Position numbers and translations under genes: made by a program. From contig NZ_JAMTDQ010000091.1 in NCBI RefSeq assembly GCF_023806635.1, positions 1 through 64,000 of the forward strand: a stretch of DNA of 64,000 nucleotides. Direction: 5' to 3'. The notes beneath the pieces are model-generated. The model saw only the letters and a list, made by a program, of their open reading frames with translations, was not told where the DNA came from and made no database searches. The DNA comes from Accumulibacter sp. GTDB lineage: Bacteria > Pseudomonadota > Gammaproteobacteria > Burkholderiales > Rhodocyclaceae. Of the stretch, positions 17,619 through 26,584 are shown in pieces (within the stretch, counting starts at the first letter, position 1; each line of letters opens with the position of its first letter).

Positions 17619-18905
17619 TCATTCGCGCATCGGCGCCTTGTTCCGCGGCTTGGGCGTGACCACGTCCTGCACGACGTTCCTGCCACTGGCAGCGGCCCGT
17701 TCCGGTTTCTCCAGAGCGGCAACCCATTCTCCGATCTGGCGATAGACGCGAACATCGGTCAGCAGTTCCATGTGGCCAAGCCTGCCCAGCGTCGCCGTCT
17801 GCACGTCGCTTGCATCCGCCGGGGCGGTAGCGCTGCCGAGCGTGACCAGTCCGTCGCCCAGCAAGCGGCCAAAACGCTGTTCGACGTCTTCGGCCAGGCT
17901 GCCGCCGAGAAAGCGATAGGCGATGTGAGCGGCTGCCGGATGCGCCCGCGCAGCGCCTGGGCCATGTCGCAGATCCTGGATGCCCTGGCTGCGCGCAGTG
18001 GCGATGCGGGCGATCGGTTGCGTCACCGTCGATACCTGCAGGGCTGAGGTGATCAGGTGGCCCAGGCGCTCGAGGGGCGAGCCGAGCTGTGGTGCGCCGA
18101 GGCAGATCAGCATGCGGGTGGCCAGCGGCCAGCGCATGCCAGCGGCTGCGGCCTGCTGGCAGGCCGCCATCGCCACCAGGCCGCCCATGCTGTGGCCGAT
18201 GATGACCAGTTCGCTGTCCCCTTTCGGCGACGTGTTGATTAGTTGCTCGAGCAGGGCAGCCAGTTCGCCGCCGTTGCGGCTGATCGGCAAGCCGCTGTTG
18301 TAGCGCAGGTAGAGCGGGGTGTAGCCCAGGTCGGCCCGCAGTTGCTGCCCGAAATCGACTGTCTTCGTGACGTCCGAGTCTCCCGGGGGTGGTTGCCACG
18401 ACGATTCGTCGCAGGCAAGGCCGTGCACGAAGACGCACAGGCGCCGGCCGAGGGCCGGAAACGAAGGGCTGCCGGGCGCGAGGGCGAGACCCTCGTGGTG
18501 CAGAGTCATGACGATCGCCAGGCGGTTCTCGGTGGCGGCGAGATGATCGCCAAAGATCCCGTTCAGGGCAGCATCCATGCGCGTGGCGAGTCGACGCGGC
18601 GCTTCGCCGGACGGCTGCCGCTGCACTCGCCGTTCCTCGAGAATGGCAGCGGCGTCAAACACGACTCCGCTGCCGTCGTGGATCGCCTGGTAAACGCCGG
18701 CGAGGATCTTGTCGTGCGCGATCTGTACGAGCTTCGTCGGGCCAGCGAGGAAGGGAACGCGCCGCAGGACAGAGAACGGCTTGCTGGCGATTTCCTGATG
18801 CATCTCCCGTACGCGCGCCGTGGTCTGCTGCACCGCGATCTTGGCCGCCTGGCTGCGGCCCGCACGCGGCTGCTGGCTGGCGGCCCTGGTCTTTACCGGT
18901 GGCAT
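17619..18905 (-). CDS. Alpha/beta-hydrolase (lipase/PGAP1-like esterase)
   Basis: A 428-residue protein with an alpha/beta-hydrolase core. The strand-oxyanion segment is LCVFVHGLACDESSW and the nucleophile elbow is GHSMGGLVA. An extended N-terminal region (about residues 1-165) holds helical segments (ARVREMHQEIASKPFSVL) reminiscent of phasin/PHA-granule proteins. A catalytic histidine is likely in GRLGHMELLTD. No signal peptide is visible, so it is probably cytoplasmic. It may act on lipids or on a storage polymer; that is inference. The ATG at 18905 follows AAGGA; the longer frame to 19004 is not supported. Confidence 0.8.
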   Translation of the reverse strand: MPPVKTRAASQQPRAGRSQAAKIAVQQTTARVREMHQEIASKPFSVLRRVPFLAGPTKLVQIAHDKILAGVYQAIHDGSGVVFDAAAILEERRVQRQPSGEAPRRLATRMDAALNGIFGDHLAATENRLAIVMTLHHEGLALAPGSPSFPALGRRLCVFVHGLACDESSWQPPPGDSDVTKTVDFGQQLRADLGYTPLYLRYNSGLPISRNGGELAALLEQLINTSPKGDSELVIIGHSMGGLVAMAACQQAAAAGMRWPLATRMLICLGAPQLGSPLERLGHLITSALQVSTVTQPIARIATARSQGIQDLRHGPGAARAHPAAAHIAYRFLGGSLAEDVEQRFGRLLGDGLVTLGSATAPADASDVQTATLGRLGHMELLTDVRVYRQIGEWVAALEKPERAAASGRNVVQDVVTPKPRNKAPMRE

Positions 18906-19256
18906 GGTACGGTGTCCTTGACGTCGAGTTGCAAAGCTGTCGCAGTATAGGGCAGAGCCGCCGCTCGTGGCGACGGCCGCTGGCACCTTCTGATACGACG
19001 GCAACTGGATGCGGGAGACTGGAAGTCGGCCTGTTCAGTGCCGAGCCGAGTGCTACCTTGCGCCCTCCGGCGGAAATGGAGCGAGCGCGCCATTCCGTCG
19101 CGATACGGCGAAAGGTGAGCGCGTGCGTGCCACCGGCGAAAGAACTCCCACCGGTCGGGCCTTGCTCGTCGCTGCCTCACCCCGGAACGAGCGTGCCCTC
19201 AATCGACAACGCTCGGCGGACCATCGAAGCCCGGGCGAGCAGACACCAGCGCTTCC
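18906..19256. other. Intergenic region without supported genes
   Basis: About 350 bp between the esterase start and the stop of a 58-codon ORF. No start signals, hairpins with U-tracts or protein-like frames were recognised. It should hold the esterase promoter. Confidence 0.45.
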
Positions 19257-19433
19257 TCAGCGGCCCTCGGCGGCACGGCAGGCGCTCGCCTTTCGCCGCC
19301 AGCATGCCGGCTTCTGCAAGGCGGCGACATCGAGTCCGCGCGCGCCATAGACCTGCTGCGCCAGCGCCCAGCGGGCACGCTCGTTGCGGGTCACGCCAGC
19401 AACCTGCTCGAACCATTTCTGGATGGTATTCAC
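19257..19433 (-). CDS. Putative 58-residue small protein behind an SOS-like box
   Basis: A short frame starting with GTG at 19433 and preceded by a strong ribosome site (GGAGGAAGAGAGC). It begins VNTIQKWFEQVAGVTRNERA and continues with an amphipathic helix (RWALAQQVYGARGLDVAALQ), then a basic, Cys-containing tail. It matches no family known to me. A palindrome of the LexA type lies 70 bp upstream (19503-19518). The gene lies between the ABC exporter and the esterase on the same strand. Coding is supported only by the ribosome site and the plausible N-terminal half; the tail looks less protein-like. Confidence 0.45.
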   Translation of the reverse strand: MNTIQKWFEQVAGVTRNERARWALAQQVYGARGLDVAALQKPACWRRKASACRAAEGR

Positions 19434-19502
19434 GCTCTCTTCCTCCTTTGTCGTGATGAATGGATCACAACCAGCGACAGCGGGACGAAGAATAGCGCAA
19501 GA

Positions 19503-19518
19503 CTGTACATTTGTACAG
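19503..19518 (-). promoter_or_regulatory. LexA-like SOS box
   Basis: The 16-mer CTGTACATTTGTACAG is a palindrome with 7-bp arms and fits the CTGT-N8-ACAG operator of beta- and gammaproteobacterial LexA. It lies between the stop of the ABC permease gene and the start of the 58-codon ORF, which is the only gene it could control in cis on the minus strand. Function is inferred from the match. Confidence 0.5.
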
Positions 19519-19529
19519 CTTCTTTTCGA

Positions 19530-20291
19530 CTAGCTCCTGAGGCGATATCCGGTCCTGAAGATCCAGGAAACGATGGCGAGGAAGATCGCCAGGAAGGCAA
19601 GTGTCATCGCCAGGCTGACGGCAACACTGACGTCGGCGACGCCATGGAAACTCCAGCGAAAGCCGCTAACGAGGTAGACGACCGGGTTGAACAGGCTGAC
19701 CGTCTGCCAGATGGGCGGCAGCATGCTGATCGAGTAGAAACTGCCGCCGAGGAAGGTCAGTGGCGTGATGACCAGCATCGGCACGAGCTGCAGCTTCTCG
19801 AAGTTGTCAGCCCAGATGCCGATGATGAAGCCCAGCAGGCTGAAGCTCAGTGCCGTCAGCAGCAGGAAGAGCAGCATCCAGAGCGGATGCTCGATGCGCA
19901 GCGGCACGAACAGCGCGGCCGTGGCAAGGATGATCAGGCCGAGGATGATCGACTTCGTAGCTGCTGCGCCGACATAGCTGGCGGCGATCTCGAGATAGGA
20001 GAGTGGCGCCGAGAGCAGCTCGTAGATCGTTCCCGTGAAGCGCGGAAAGAAGATGCCGAAGGAAGCGTTGGCAACGCTCTGCGTCAGAACCGACAGCATG
20101 ATCAGGCCGGGAACGATGAAGGCGCCGTAGCTGACACCGTCGATCTCGTCGATGCGCGAGCCGATGGCGGCGCCGAAGACGACGAAGTAGAGCGAGGTCG
20201 ATATCACCGGCGAGACGATGCTCTGCAGCAGCGTGCGGCGGGTCCGCGCCATCTCGAAGAGGTAGATCGCCCGCATCGCCGGCAGGTTCAT
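19530..20291 (-). CDS. ABC-2 type exporter permease
   Basis: A 253-residue inner-membrane protein with six hydrophobic helices and the ABC-2 membrane fold. It has an N-terminal amphipathic stretch ([20 protein letters not shown]) and a conserved loop ([20 protein letters not shown]), as in NodJ/DrrB/YadH-like permeases. Its ATG overlaps the ATP-binding gene's last codons (20288-20291), so the two are translationally coupled and form one exporter. Substrates of this subfamily include polysaccharides and drugs; none can be assigned here. Confidence 0.9.
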   Translation of the reverse strand: MNLPAMRAIYLFEMARTRRTLLQSIVSPVISTSLYFVVFGAAIGSRIDEIDGVSYGAFIVPGLIMLSVLTQSVANASFGIFFPRFTGTIYELLSAPLSYLEIAASYVGAAATKSIILGLIILATAALFVPLRIEHPLWMLLFLLLTALSFSLLGFIIGIWADNFEKLQLVPMLVITPLTFLGGSFYSISMLPPIWQTVSLFNPVVYLVSGFRWSFHGVADVSVAVSLAMTLAFLAIFLAIVSWIFRTGYRLRS

Positions 20292-21274
20292 CGTTCGTCC
20301 TTCACCAGATCGACGAAGATCTCCTCGAGCGAACTCTGCGTCGTCTGCAGGTCGCGGAAGGCGATGCCGGCCGCACTCAGGTCCTCGAGCAGCGCGAGGA
20401 TGCCGCCACCCTCCCCCTGCGTATCGTAGGTATAGGTGATCTCGCTGCCATCGTGCGACCGCTCGAGCCGATGCGCGGCCAGCGCTGGCGGAATTGCCGG
20501 CAGCGGCTGCTGCAGTTGCAGCGTCAGCCGCTTCCTGCCGAGCTGGCGCATCAGTTCGGCCTTCTCCTCGACGAGGATCAGTTCGCCCTTGCTGATGACG
20601 CCGATGCGGTCCGCCATCTCCTCGGCCTCGTCGATGTAATGCGTGGTGAGGATGATGGTAACGCCGCTGGCCTGCAGCGTGCGCACCAGTTGCCACATGT
20701 CTCGCCGCAGGTTGACGTCGACGCCGGCGGTCGGTTCGTCGAGGAAGAGGACCTGCGGTTCGTGCGACAGCGCCTTGGCGATCAGCAGGCGGCGCTTCAT
20801 GCCGCCGGAGAGGGTGCGGATGCGGCTTTCCCTGCGCTCCCACAGCGAGAGATCGCGCAGCAGCTTCTCGAGGTACTGCGGGCTCTCGCGCCTGCCGAAC
20901 AGCCCGCGGCTGAACGACACCGTCGCCCAGACCGATTCGAAGGCATCGGTGGTGAGTTCCTGCGGCACCAGCCCGATCAACGAGCGGGCCGCACGGTAGC
21001 CGGCAACGATGTCGTGACCGCCCACCCGCACGCTCCCGGAAGTCGCCTGGACGATGCCGCAGATGATGCTGATCAACGTCGTCTTGCCAGCGCCGTTGGG
21101 GCCGAGCAGGGCGAAAATCTCTCCCTGGTGGATGTCCAGACTGACGCTCTTCAGCGCCTGGAAGCCCGAGGCGTAGGTCTTGCACAATCCGGATACGGCA
21201 ATGATGGTCTGCATGGGTGCGGCGATGGCAGATCCGGGCCGCCGCCGAGCTCCTTGCTGGTCATTCCGGGTCAT
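20288..21274 (-). CDS. ABC exporter ATP-binding protein
   Basis: ATPase subunit partnering the following permease. Walker A is [10 protein letters not shown], the Q-loop is in LVPQELTT, the ABC signature is LSGGMKRR, and Walker B is [12 protein letters not shown], with the switch His in [10 protein letters not shown]. The C-terminal extension (about 230-328) resembles the DrrA/NodI type. The ATG at 21274 is chosen because GAGGGGG, overlapping the chromate-transporter stop, lies before it; an ATG at 21214 would give the more standard N-terminus but has no ribosome site. It is probably coupled to the upstream chrA-like gene. Confidence 0.92.
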   Translation of the reverse strand: MTRNDQQGARRRPGSAIAAPMQTIIAVSGLCKTYASGFQALKSVSLDIHQGEIFALLGPNGAGKTTLISIICGIVQATSGSVRVGGHDIVAGYRAARSLIGLVPQELTTDAFESVWATVSFSRGLFGRRESPQYLEKLLRDLSLWERRESRIRTLSGGMKRRLLIAKALSHEPQVLFLDEPTAGVDVNLRRDMWQLVRTLQASGVTIILTTHYIDEAEEMADRIGVISKGELILVEEKAELMRQLGRKRLTLQLQQPLPAIPPALAAHRLERSHDGSEITYTYDTQGEGGGILALLEDLSAAGIAFRDLQTTQSSLEEIFVDLVKDER

Positions 21275-21283
21275 TTTGCCCCC

Positions 21284-22489
21284 TCACGCAAGCGTGCCCA
21301 GCAGCCAGCCGGCAACACCGCCGCCGAGCACCACCAGCCACGGCGGCAGCTTCCAGACCATCAGCGCAACCAGCGCCACGAGCGCCAGGCCGAAATGCTG
21401 CGGCGCGTCGATCGCGCTCGTCCACACCGGCTGATAGAGCGCTGCCAGCAGCAGTCCGACCACCGCTGCATTGACGCCCGACAGCGCCGCCTGCGTGCGG
21501 CCGTTGCGACGCAGACGCTCCCAGAACGGCAGCGCACCGACGACCAGCAGGAACGATGGCGCGAAGATCGCCAGCAGGCAGATGAAGCCGCCCAGCCAGC
21601 CGGAAGGCGCCTGGTTCATTGTCGCGCCGAGGAACGCCGCAAAGGTGAACAGGGGTCCCGGAACGGCCTGCGCGGCCCCGTACCCGGCGAGAAACGCGTC
21701 ATTGCTCACCCAGCCGGAAGGCACGACCTCGGCCTGCAGCAGCGGCAGGACGACGTGCCCGCCACCAAAGACCAGCGACCCGGAGAGGTAGAAGGCATTC
21801 ACCATCGCCAGCGTCTGGTTCGGGAACAGCGTGCTCAACAACGGCAGGCCGAACAGCAGGACGAAGAACAGCACCAGCCAGAACAGGGCCACGCCATGCC
21901 GCACGGCGATCGGCAGCGGCTCGTGCGGAGCCCCCGCCCCGGGCGTGAAGAGCAGCAGGCCAGCGACCGCCGCCGCGCCGATCACTCCGACCTGCCCCCA
22001 GGCGGACGGTACCAGCAGCACGAGGCAGGTCGCCGCCGCCATGATCGTGACGCGCGGCACGTCCGGACAGAGCGTGCGGGCCATCCCCCAGACGGCCTGC
22101 GCGACGACCGCCACCGCCACCACCTTGAGACCGTGCAGCGCACCGGATGGAAGCGCATCGCGGTAACTGGTGATGCCCAGCGCAAACAGGATCAAGAGTA
22201 TGGCCGACGGCAGCGTGAAACCCAGCCAGGCGGCCACGGCACCGGCATGGCCGGCGCGCGAGAGGCCGAGCGCGATGCCGACCTGGCTGCTCGCCGGCCC
22301 CGGCAGAAACTGGCAGAGCGCGACCAGATCCGCATAGCTGCGCTCGCTCAGCCACTGCCGTCGCGTGACGAACTCATCGTGGAAGTAGCCCAGGTGTGCA
22401 ATCGGTCCGCCGAAGGAGCTCAGTCCCAGTCGGAGAAAAATCAGCAAGACAGTCCACGGGCTGCGGTCAGTTCTGGTGACGTCGGTCAT
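21284..22489 (-). CDS. chrA: Chromate transporter, ChrA (CHR) family
   Basis: A 401-residue inner-membrane protein with two homologous CHR domains. The first has FLRLGLSSFGGPIAHLGYF and LCQFLPGPASSQVG; the second has LSGSLVFGGGHVVLPLL and AAQAVPGPLFTF. The paired GGP/PGP motifs are diagnostic of the long-chain CHR family, whose members export chromate and sometimes take part in sulfate-related transport. The ATG at 22489 follows AGGA; the long frame to 22876 is not credible. It is 9 bp upstream of the ABC ATPase gene, so it probably heads a three-gene unit. Confidence 0.92.
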   Translation of the reverse strand: MTDVTRTDRSPWTVLLIFLRLGLSSFGGPIAHLGYFHDEFVTRRQWLSERSYADLVALCQFLPGPASSQVGIALGLSRAGHAGAVAAWLGFTLPSAILLILFALGITSYRDALPSGALHGLKVVAVAVVAQAVWGMARTLCPDVPRVTIMAAATCLVLLVPSAWGQVGVIGAAAVAGLLLFTPGAGAPHEPLPIAVRHGVALFWLVLFFVLLFGLPLLSTLFPNQTLAMVNAFYLSGSLVFGGGHVVLPLLQAEVVPSGWVSNDAFLAGYGAAQAVPGPLFTFAAFLGATMNQAPSGWLGGFICLLAIFAPSFLLVVGALPFWERLRRNGRTQAALSGVNAAVVGLLLAALYQPVWTSAIDAPQHFGLALVALVALMVWKLPPWLVVLGGGVAGWLLGTLA

Positions 22490-22927
22490 CGTGGCGTCCT
22501 GGTCGGCAACGGTGTCGGACGATGATAGTCGAATTTCGCTCGCCCAACGCGACGAGACGGCACGCCAGTCATGCAACCGGCGCCGACCCGCCTGCCGCCG
22601 CTGCCGAGGTCCGGGTCGAATGTGCGCCCGGGCTTCGTCCTGGCAACCAGCCGGGTGCTGCGGTACGCGCTGTGTTCCCGCCGCTGCCGCCGTACCGCTG
22701 TCGCCCCCTGGGGCGCGGAACGGCCGCGCACCGCCCGTCAGTCTTTCCGGCACTCTGGCACGCCCCTTCGCGCAACGAGCTCCGCGGACATCCCGTCTCC
22801 TTCCGGTGATGGTCGATTCCCTTTCTGCGGCGAAGGTCGCGAAGACCGAACATCCTTTGGCGACGGGCTCGGGCAACCGGTAGCGGCGGTTCGGGTCATC
22901 AGCAGTCGTCCGGTAGCGCCGGCACGA
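22490..22927. other. Intergenic region without supported genes
   Basis: About 440 bp between the hemerythrin stop and the chrA start. A TATCAT-like -10 for chrA lies near 22522-22527 on the minus strand, with no good -35. No gene or RNA was recognised. Confidence 0.45.
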
Positions 22928-23317
22928 TCAGATCCGTGGCGCACCGGCATAGCACGCATCCCGCGTCTCGATGTGGCGGACGAGGAAGGCCAGGAGCTTG
23001 CCGGCGTGTCCCGGCAGCAGTGCCGTACCACCGACCCGGTGGGTGTCGCGCATCGCCACGAGCTCGTCCAGCATCTCGGCATGGTCGGCGACATGGTCGT
23101 CGAAGCCCTCATGACTGTCGAGCCGCATCAACAGCTCCTCGGAAAGGAAATGCGCCTTGCTGAAGTCGAGCAGCCGCTCGAGGATGAGGTCGATCTCCTC
23201 GTTGGCGGCGCGCGCATCGACCGCGTCACAGAGGGCGGCGATCAGCTCCAGCTGGATGCGGTGCTCGCCATCCATCATGGCGTTGCGGGCTGGCGTGGTC
23301 GGCAAGTGGTCGGGCAC
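22928..23317 (-). CDS. Bacteriohemerythrin-type diiron protein
   Basis: A 129-residue four-helix hemerythrin. All seven expected iron ligands are present with correct spacing: His in GEHR; His and Glu in AHFLSEE; the two His of HVADH; and His and Asp in HIETRD. Hemerythrins bind O2 (or NO) reversibly at a non-haem diiron site. The GTG at 23317 is chosen because GGAGAA lies five bases upstream; a TTG at 23362 would overlap the Rieske stop and lacks a site. It follows a Rieske gene and a glycosyltransferase gene on the same strand. Confidence 0.9.
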   Translation of the reverse strand: MPDHLPTTPARNAMMDGEHRIQLELIAALCDAVDARAANEEIDLILERLLDFSKAHFLSEELLMRLDSHEGFDDHVADHAEMLDELVAMRDTHRVGGTALLPGHAGKLLAFLVRHIETRDACYAGAPRI

Positions 23318-23348
23318 GGGGTTCTCCAGTGAAGGTCTCGGGGTAGGG

Positions 23349-23894
23349 CTAGGCTTCGCCAACCACGAGCTGATTCTCGCCCTGCAGGCGATGGACCGGA
23401 ATCACGAGGTTGGCGGTCGCCGGTCCGCCGCGGTAGACGCGACCGGCGAGGTCGAACCTCGAGCTGTGGCATGGGCACAGAAAGTCCGTGCCATGGCCGG
23501 CGACACGGCGCAATTGTGGCGTACAAGCCTGGTGCGTGCATTGGCCGATGGCAACCAGGACGTCCGGTCGTAGCGACCGATGACGGTTGCGACAGTTCTC
23601 GGGCTGCAACGAATGCTCGGAGCCGGAATCGAGCAGCAGCGTCTCGTCCCTCGCCAGTGCCGCCACCTCGTCGGCAGTGCGCCTGAGAATCCACAGCGTC
23701 CGTCCCTGCCAGTCGAGCACGCGCAGCTTGCCTGGCAGCAGGTCGGAGAAGTCGGCACGGAGCGGCCAGCCCGCCGGCGGCCGCGGTCGTTCGGACAGGT
23801 AGCGACCGATGCCAAGACCGGCGCCGAGGACACAGATGCCCGCCACCACCTGCAGGCGACGGCGCTGCGGACCGCACGACGAGTCCTGGCTCAT
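23349..23894 (-). CDS. Stand-alone Rieske [2Fe-2S] protein
   Basis: A 181-residue protein with a Tat-like N-terminus (PQRRRLQVVAG) and one membrane segment, then a Rieske domain. The cluster ligands are CTHQAC and CPCHSSRFD, as in cytochrome bc1 Rieske proteins. No cytochrome b or c1 genes are adjacent, so it is either a second Rieske subunit or serves another redox chain. Start overlaps the glycosyltransferase stop by four bases (ATGA). Being followed 31 bp later by a hemerythrin suggests an oxygen- or redox-linked role, which is inference. Confidence 0.85.
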   Translation of the reverse strand: MSQDSSCGPQRRRLQVVAGICVLGAGLGIGRYLSERPRPPAGWPLRADFSDLLPGKLRVLDWQGRTLWILRRTADEVAALARDETLLLDSGSEHSLQPENCRNRHRSLRPDVLVAIGQCTHQACTPQLRRVAGHGTDFLCPCHSSRFDLAGRVYRGGPATANLVIPVHRLQGENQLVVGEA

Positions 23895-25009
23895 GGGACT
23901 GATGGCGGATCGCCGAGCGCCGGCGCGACGGGCGCCAGCCAGGGCAGGAGGGCAGCGGCGGCTTCGTCGGCGCCCGTCGGCCGGGGAGGCCTTGGCTGCG
24001 GCAGCCGCCACAGCTCGCCAAGGGGCGCCTGCAGGCGCCCCGCGCGGAGTTCAGCCTCGCCGATCTCGGCGCAGGTGGCATGCGTGTGCAGCCATTCGAT
24101 CAGGTAGTCCTGCTCCGGCCATTCCTGCCGCCGCACGTAGAGCAGCGGCGTCCCGTTGCACGCCGCTTCGGCGAAGGTGCCATACCCGGGTTTGGCGATG
24201 ACGGCATCGACCGAGCGCAGGAGATCGATCATCGGCAGTTCGAGCGACTCGAAGTCGGTCGTGTTGGCCTGTCGCAGCCGCCAACCCTGCGGCACCAGCC
24301 AGCGGATGCCGCTCGCCCTTGGCCATTGCGCGACCGGCAATTGCGTGTCGATGCCGCCAAAAGCGATCAGCACCAGCCGCTCCCCGGGGTGACTGGCGAG
24401 TTGGCGGCTCAGCGCCTGCCGGCGGTCGACGCCGAGGGCCGCCACCGGGCCGATGCTTCGCCGCCGCGCAAGGTCCGTCATCGGCATTCCGGGAGTCAGG
24501 CGCAGGAAGAATTCGGCGCTGTCGTAGGCGGCCAGCATCTGCTGGTGAATCCGTGGCGCCCAGTCGGCGGCCGAGAAGAAATGGGCGAACAGTTCGGCCC
24601 AGTTGAGTGAGCACAGTGCCACCGACGGGATGCCGGCCCGGGCGGCGCCCGCCAACGGCAGATAGGCGACATCGCTGAGCACCAGGGTCGGCTGCAGGCC
24701 GGCGAGGAAGCGCGCTTCCTGGGTTACCAGTCGGTCCCAATCGGCGTGCTGCCGACGGTAGGCCTGCGCCGTTGCCGCCAGGTCGACGCGCATGGCGTCG
24801 AGCATCACGTAGCCGAAATCGCTGCGCGCTGCGAGATGGTCGAAGGTGCAACACAGGCGCTCACGCAGCTTCGCCAGCGGCAACCCGCTGCGGACGGTCA
24901 GCCGCAGGTCTGGCGCGCGCTTGGTCAGAGCGTTGATCACCGGTGCCGCCTGCGCCAGATGACCGAAGCCGTGCGCCGAGATGTCGACGAAGAGGTGCGG
25001 TTGATTCAT
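23891..25009 (-). CDS. GT-B fold glycosyltransferase-like protein
   Basis: A 372-residue cytosolic protein. The N-terminus (HLFVDISAHGFGHLAQAAPV) and the C-terminal donor site (VDAVIAKPGYGTFAEAACNG, TPLLYV) match UDP-glycosyltransferase/MurG-like folds and the N-terminal half of plant L-arabinokinase. Donor and acceptor cannot be named. The gene leads a tightly packed set with the Rieske and hemerythrin genes, to which it is joined by an ATGA overlap; a functional link is not obvious. Confidence 0.8.
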   Translation of the reverse strand: MNQPHLFVDISAHGFGHLAQAAPVINALTKRAPDLRLTVRSGLPLAKLRERLCCTFDHLAARSDFGYVMLDAMRVDLAATAQAYRRQHADWDRLVTQEARFLAGLQPTLVLSDVAYLPLAGAARAGIPSVALCSLNWAELFAHFFSAADWAPRIHQQMLAAYDSAEFFLRLTPGMPMTDLARRRSIGPVAALGVDRRQALSRQLASHPGERLVLIAFGGIDTQLPVAQWPRASGIRWLVPQGWRLRQANTTDFESLELPMIDLLRSVDAVIAKPGYGTFAEAACNGTPLLYVRRQEWPEQDYLIEWLHTHATCAEIGEAELRAGRLQAPLGELWRLPQPRPPRPTGADEAAAALLPWLAPVAPALGDPPSVP

Positions 25010-25178
25010 GCTTCGGCCCGCCTCAACGGCTTTCGGTCAAGCGGCTGCGCAGCCGATCCTGTTTCCTGTCCACTCGCCCACTCCCCACTTCACCCACCAA
25101 CTGCGGCATCCGCGGCGTCCGCTGGCCCGCACGCGGCATCATGTCTTGTCAAGATCGCTGCCCGGATTCTGCACCCAG

Positions 25179-26492
25179 TCACAGAAGACGCGCCAGCAAG
25201 GCACCCGGCAGATCGGACGGCCAGGGAATCCAGACGCGATGCCCATTGCCGGGCGCCACGCCGATCTCGGCTCCCGCCAGGTCATGCATGCACTGCAGGG
25301 TCAGCCTCCGGTTACCCGAGGGATGGATGACCTCGAGGTGATCGCCCACCGAGAAGCGGTTCCTCACCTCGATCAACGCGCGCTGCGCGACAGGATCCCA
25401 GGTCAACAGGTCGCCAACGTAGAGACTGCGCCCGGACTCCGAATGCCCACGCAGGTAGTTCTGCATGTCGTGCGCACGATGCCGTTGCAGGAAACCGGCT
25501 GTATAGCCGCGATTGGCAAGACCGTCGAGTTCGCCGAGCAGGGCGGGGTCGAATGGCCTGCCGGCGGCAGCATCGTCGATGGCGCGACGATAGACCTGCG
25601 TGCTGCGCGCCACATAATAGGGAGACTTGGTGCGCCCCTCGATCTTCAGCGAGTCGACACCGATCTCCAGCAGCCGCCCGACGTACTCGACAGCCCGCAA
25701 GTCCTTCGAGTTCATGATGTAGGTACCGTGTTCGTCCTCCTCGATCGGCATCAACTCGCCGGGACGCTCCCTCTCTTCCAGCAACCAGGCCGCAGTGCGG
25801 TCCCGCACGACCTGGCCGGGCCGGGCCTGCAGATCGCCCGTGGCATCGCGCCCGGCGGCGTGCAGGCGGTACTGCCAGCGGCACGAGTTGGTGCAGGTGC
25901 CCTGATTCGGGTCACGGTGGTTGAAATAGCCGGAGAGCAGGCAGCGCCCTGAATAGGCGACGCAGAGGGCGCCATGCACGAAGACCTCGAGTTCGACATC
26001 GGGACATTGCTGCCGGATCTCCTCGATCTCCTGCAGCGAGAGTTCGCGCGACAGGATGATGCGCGCGATGCCCAGCCTCTGCCAGAAGCGCACGGCAGCG
26101 AAGTTGAGCGTGTTGGCCTGGACCGAGAGGTGCACCGGCATCTCGGGCCAGCTTTCGCGAACCAGGTCGATCAGCCCGGGGTCGGCCATGATCAGCGCGT
26201 CCGGCCGTATGGCGATGACCGGCTGCATGTCCGCCAGGTAGGTCCGCAGCTTGGCATTGTGCGGCAGGATGTTGCTGACGACGTAGAGCTTGCGGCGCGC
26301 GGCATGCACCTCGGCCACACCCTGCGCGAGCGCCTGCAGATCACCGAAGTCGTTGTTGCGCACCCGCAGGCTGTAGCGCGGCTGGCCCGCGTACACCGCA
26401 TCGGCTCCGTAGGCCAGCGCCGTGCGCAGCATCGCCAGCGAGCCGGCAGGAGCAAGCAGCTCGGGTGATCCGGTGGCATGGGGAAGAGGCAT
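25179..26492 (-). CDS. trhP: Peptidase U32-family tRNA hydroxylation protein TrhP (YegQ)
   Basis: TrhP-type proteins use prephenate to build 5-hydroxyuridine at tRNA position 34. The 437-residue chain opens ELLAPAGSLAMLRTALAYGADAVYAG and has the U32 signature ELEVFVHGALCVAYSGRC, written here in part. It also has the iron-sulfur cysteines in CTNSCRW and a C-terminal beta domain. Length and LSGYFNHRDPNQGTC fit YegQ/TrhP rather than the shorter UbiU/UbiV or the longer RlhA. The ATG at 26492 is used; it has a weak ribosome site. It is divergent from rng. Confidence 0.9.
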   Translation of the reverse strand: MPLPHATGSPELLAPAGSLAMLRTALAYGADAVYAGQPRYSLRVRNNDFGDLQALAQGVAEVHAARRKLYVVSNILPHNAKLRTYLADMQPVIAIRPDALIMADPGLIDLVRESWPEMPVHLSVQANTLNFAAVRFWQRLGIARIILSRELSLQEIEEIRQQCPDVELEVFVHGALCVAYSGRCLLSGYFNHRDPNQGTCTNSCRWQYRLHAAGRDATGDLQARPGQVVRDRTAAWLLEERERPGELMPIEEDEHGTYIMNSKDLRAVEYVGRLLEIGVDSLKIEGRTKSPYYVARSTQVYRRAIDDAAAGRPFDPALLGELDGLANRGYTAGFLQRHRAHDMQNYLRGHSESGRSLYVGDLLTWDPVAQRALIEVRNRFSVGDHLEVIHPSGNRRLTLQCMHDLAGAEIGVAPGNGHRVWIPWPSDLPGALLARLL

Positions 26493-26584
26493 TCGGCGGG
26501 GCGATCGGACAGGGTAGAATGCGGCCAGCCGAAATCTTACTCCCGTTACCGCAGTTCCCACTCCCTTTGCGTGGAACAACCGTC

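Noticed and set aside
26515..26520. TAGAAT hexamers near several genes (26515, 32411, 51584, 61233) as promoters
   Set aside because: Good -10 matches but no -35 at 16-18 bp, so they are only mentioned within other entries.
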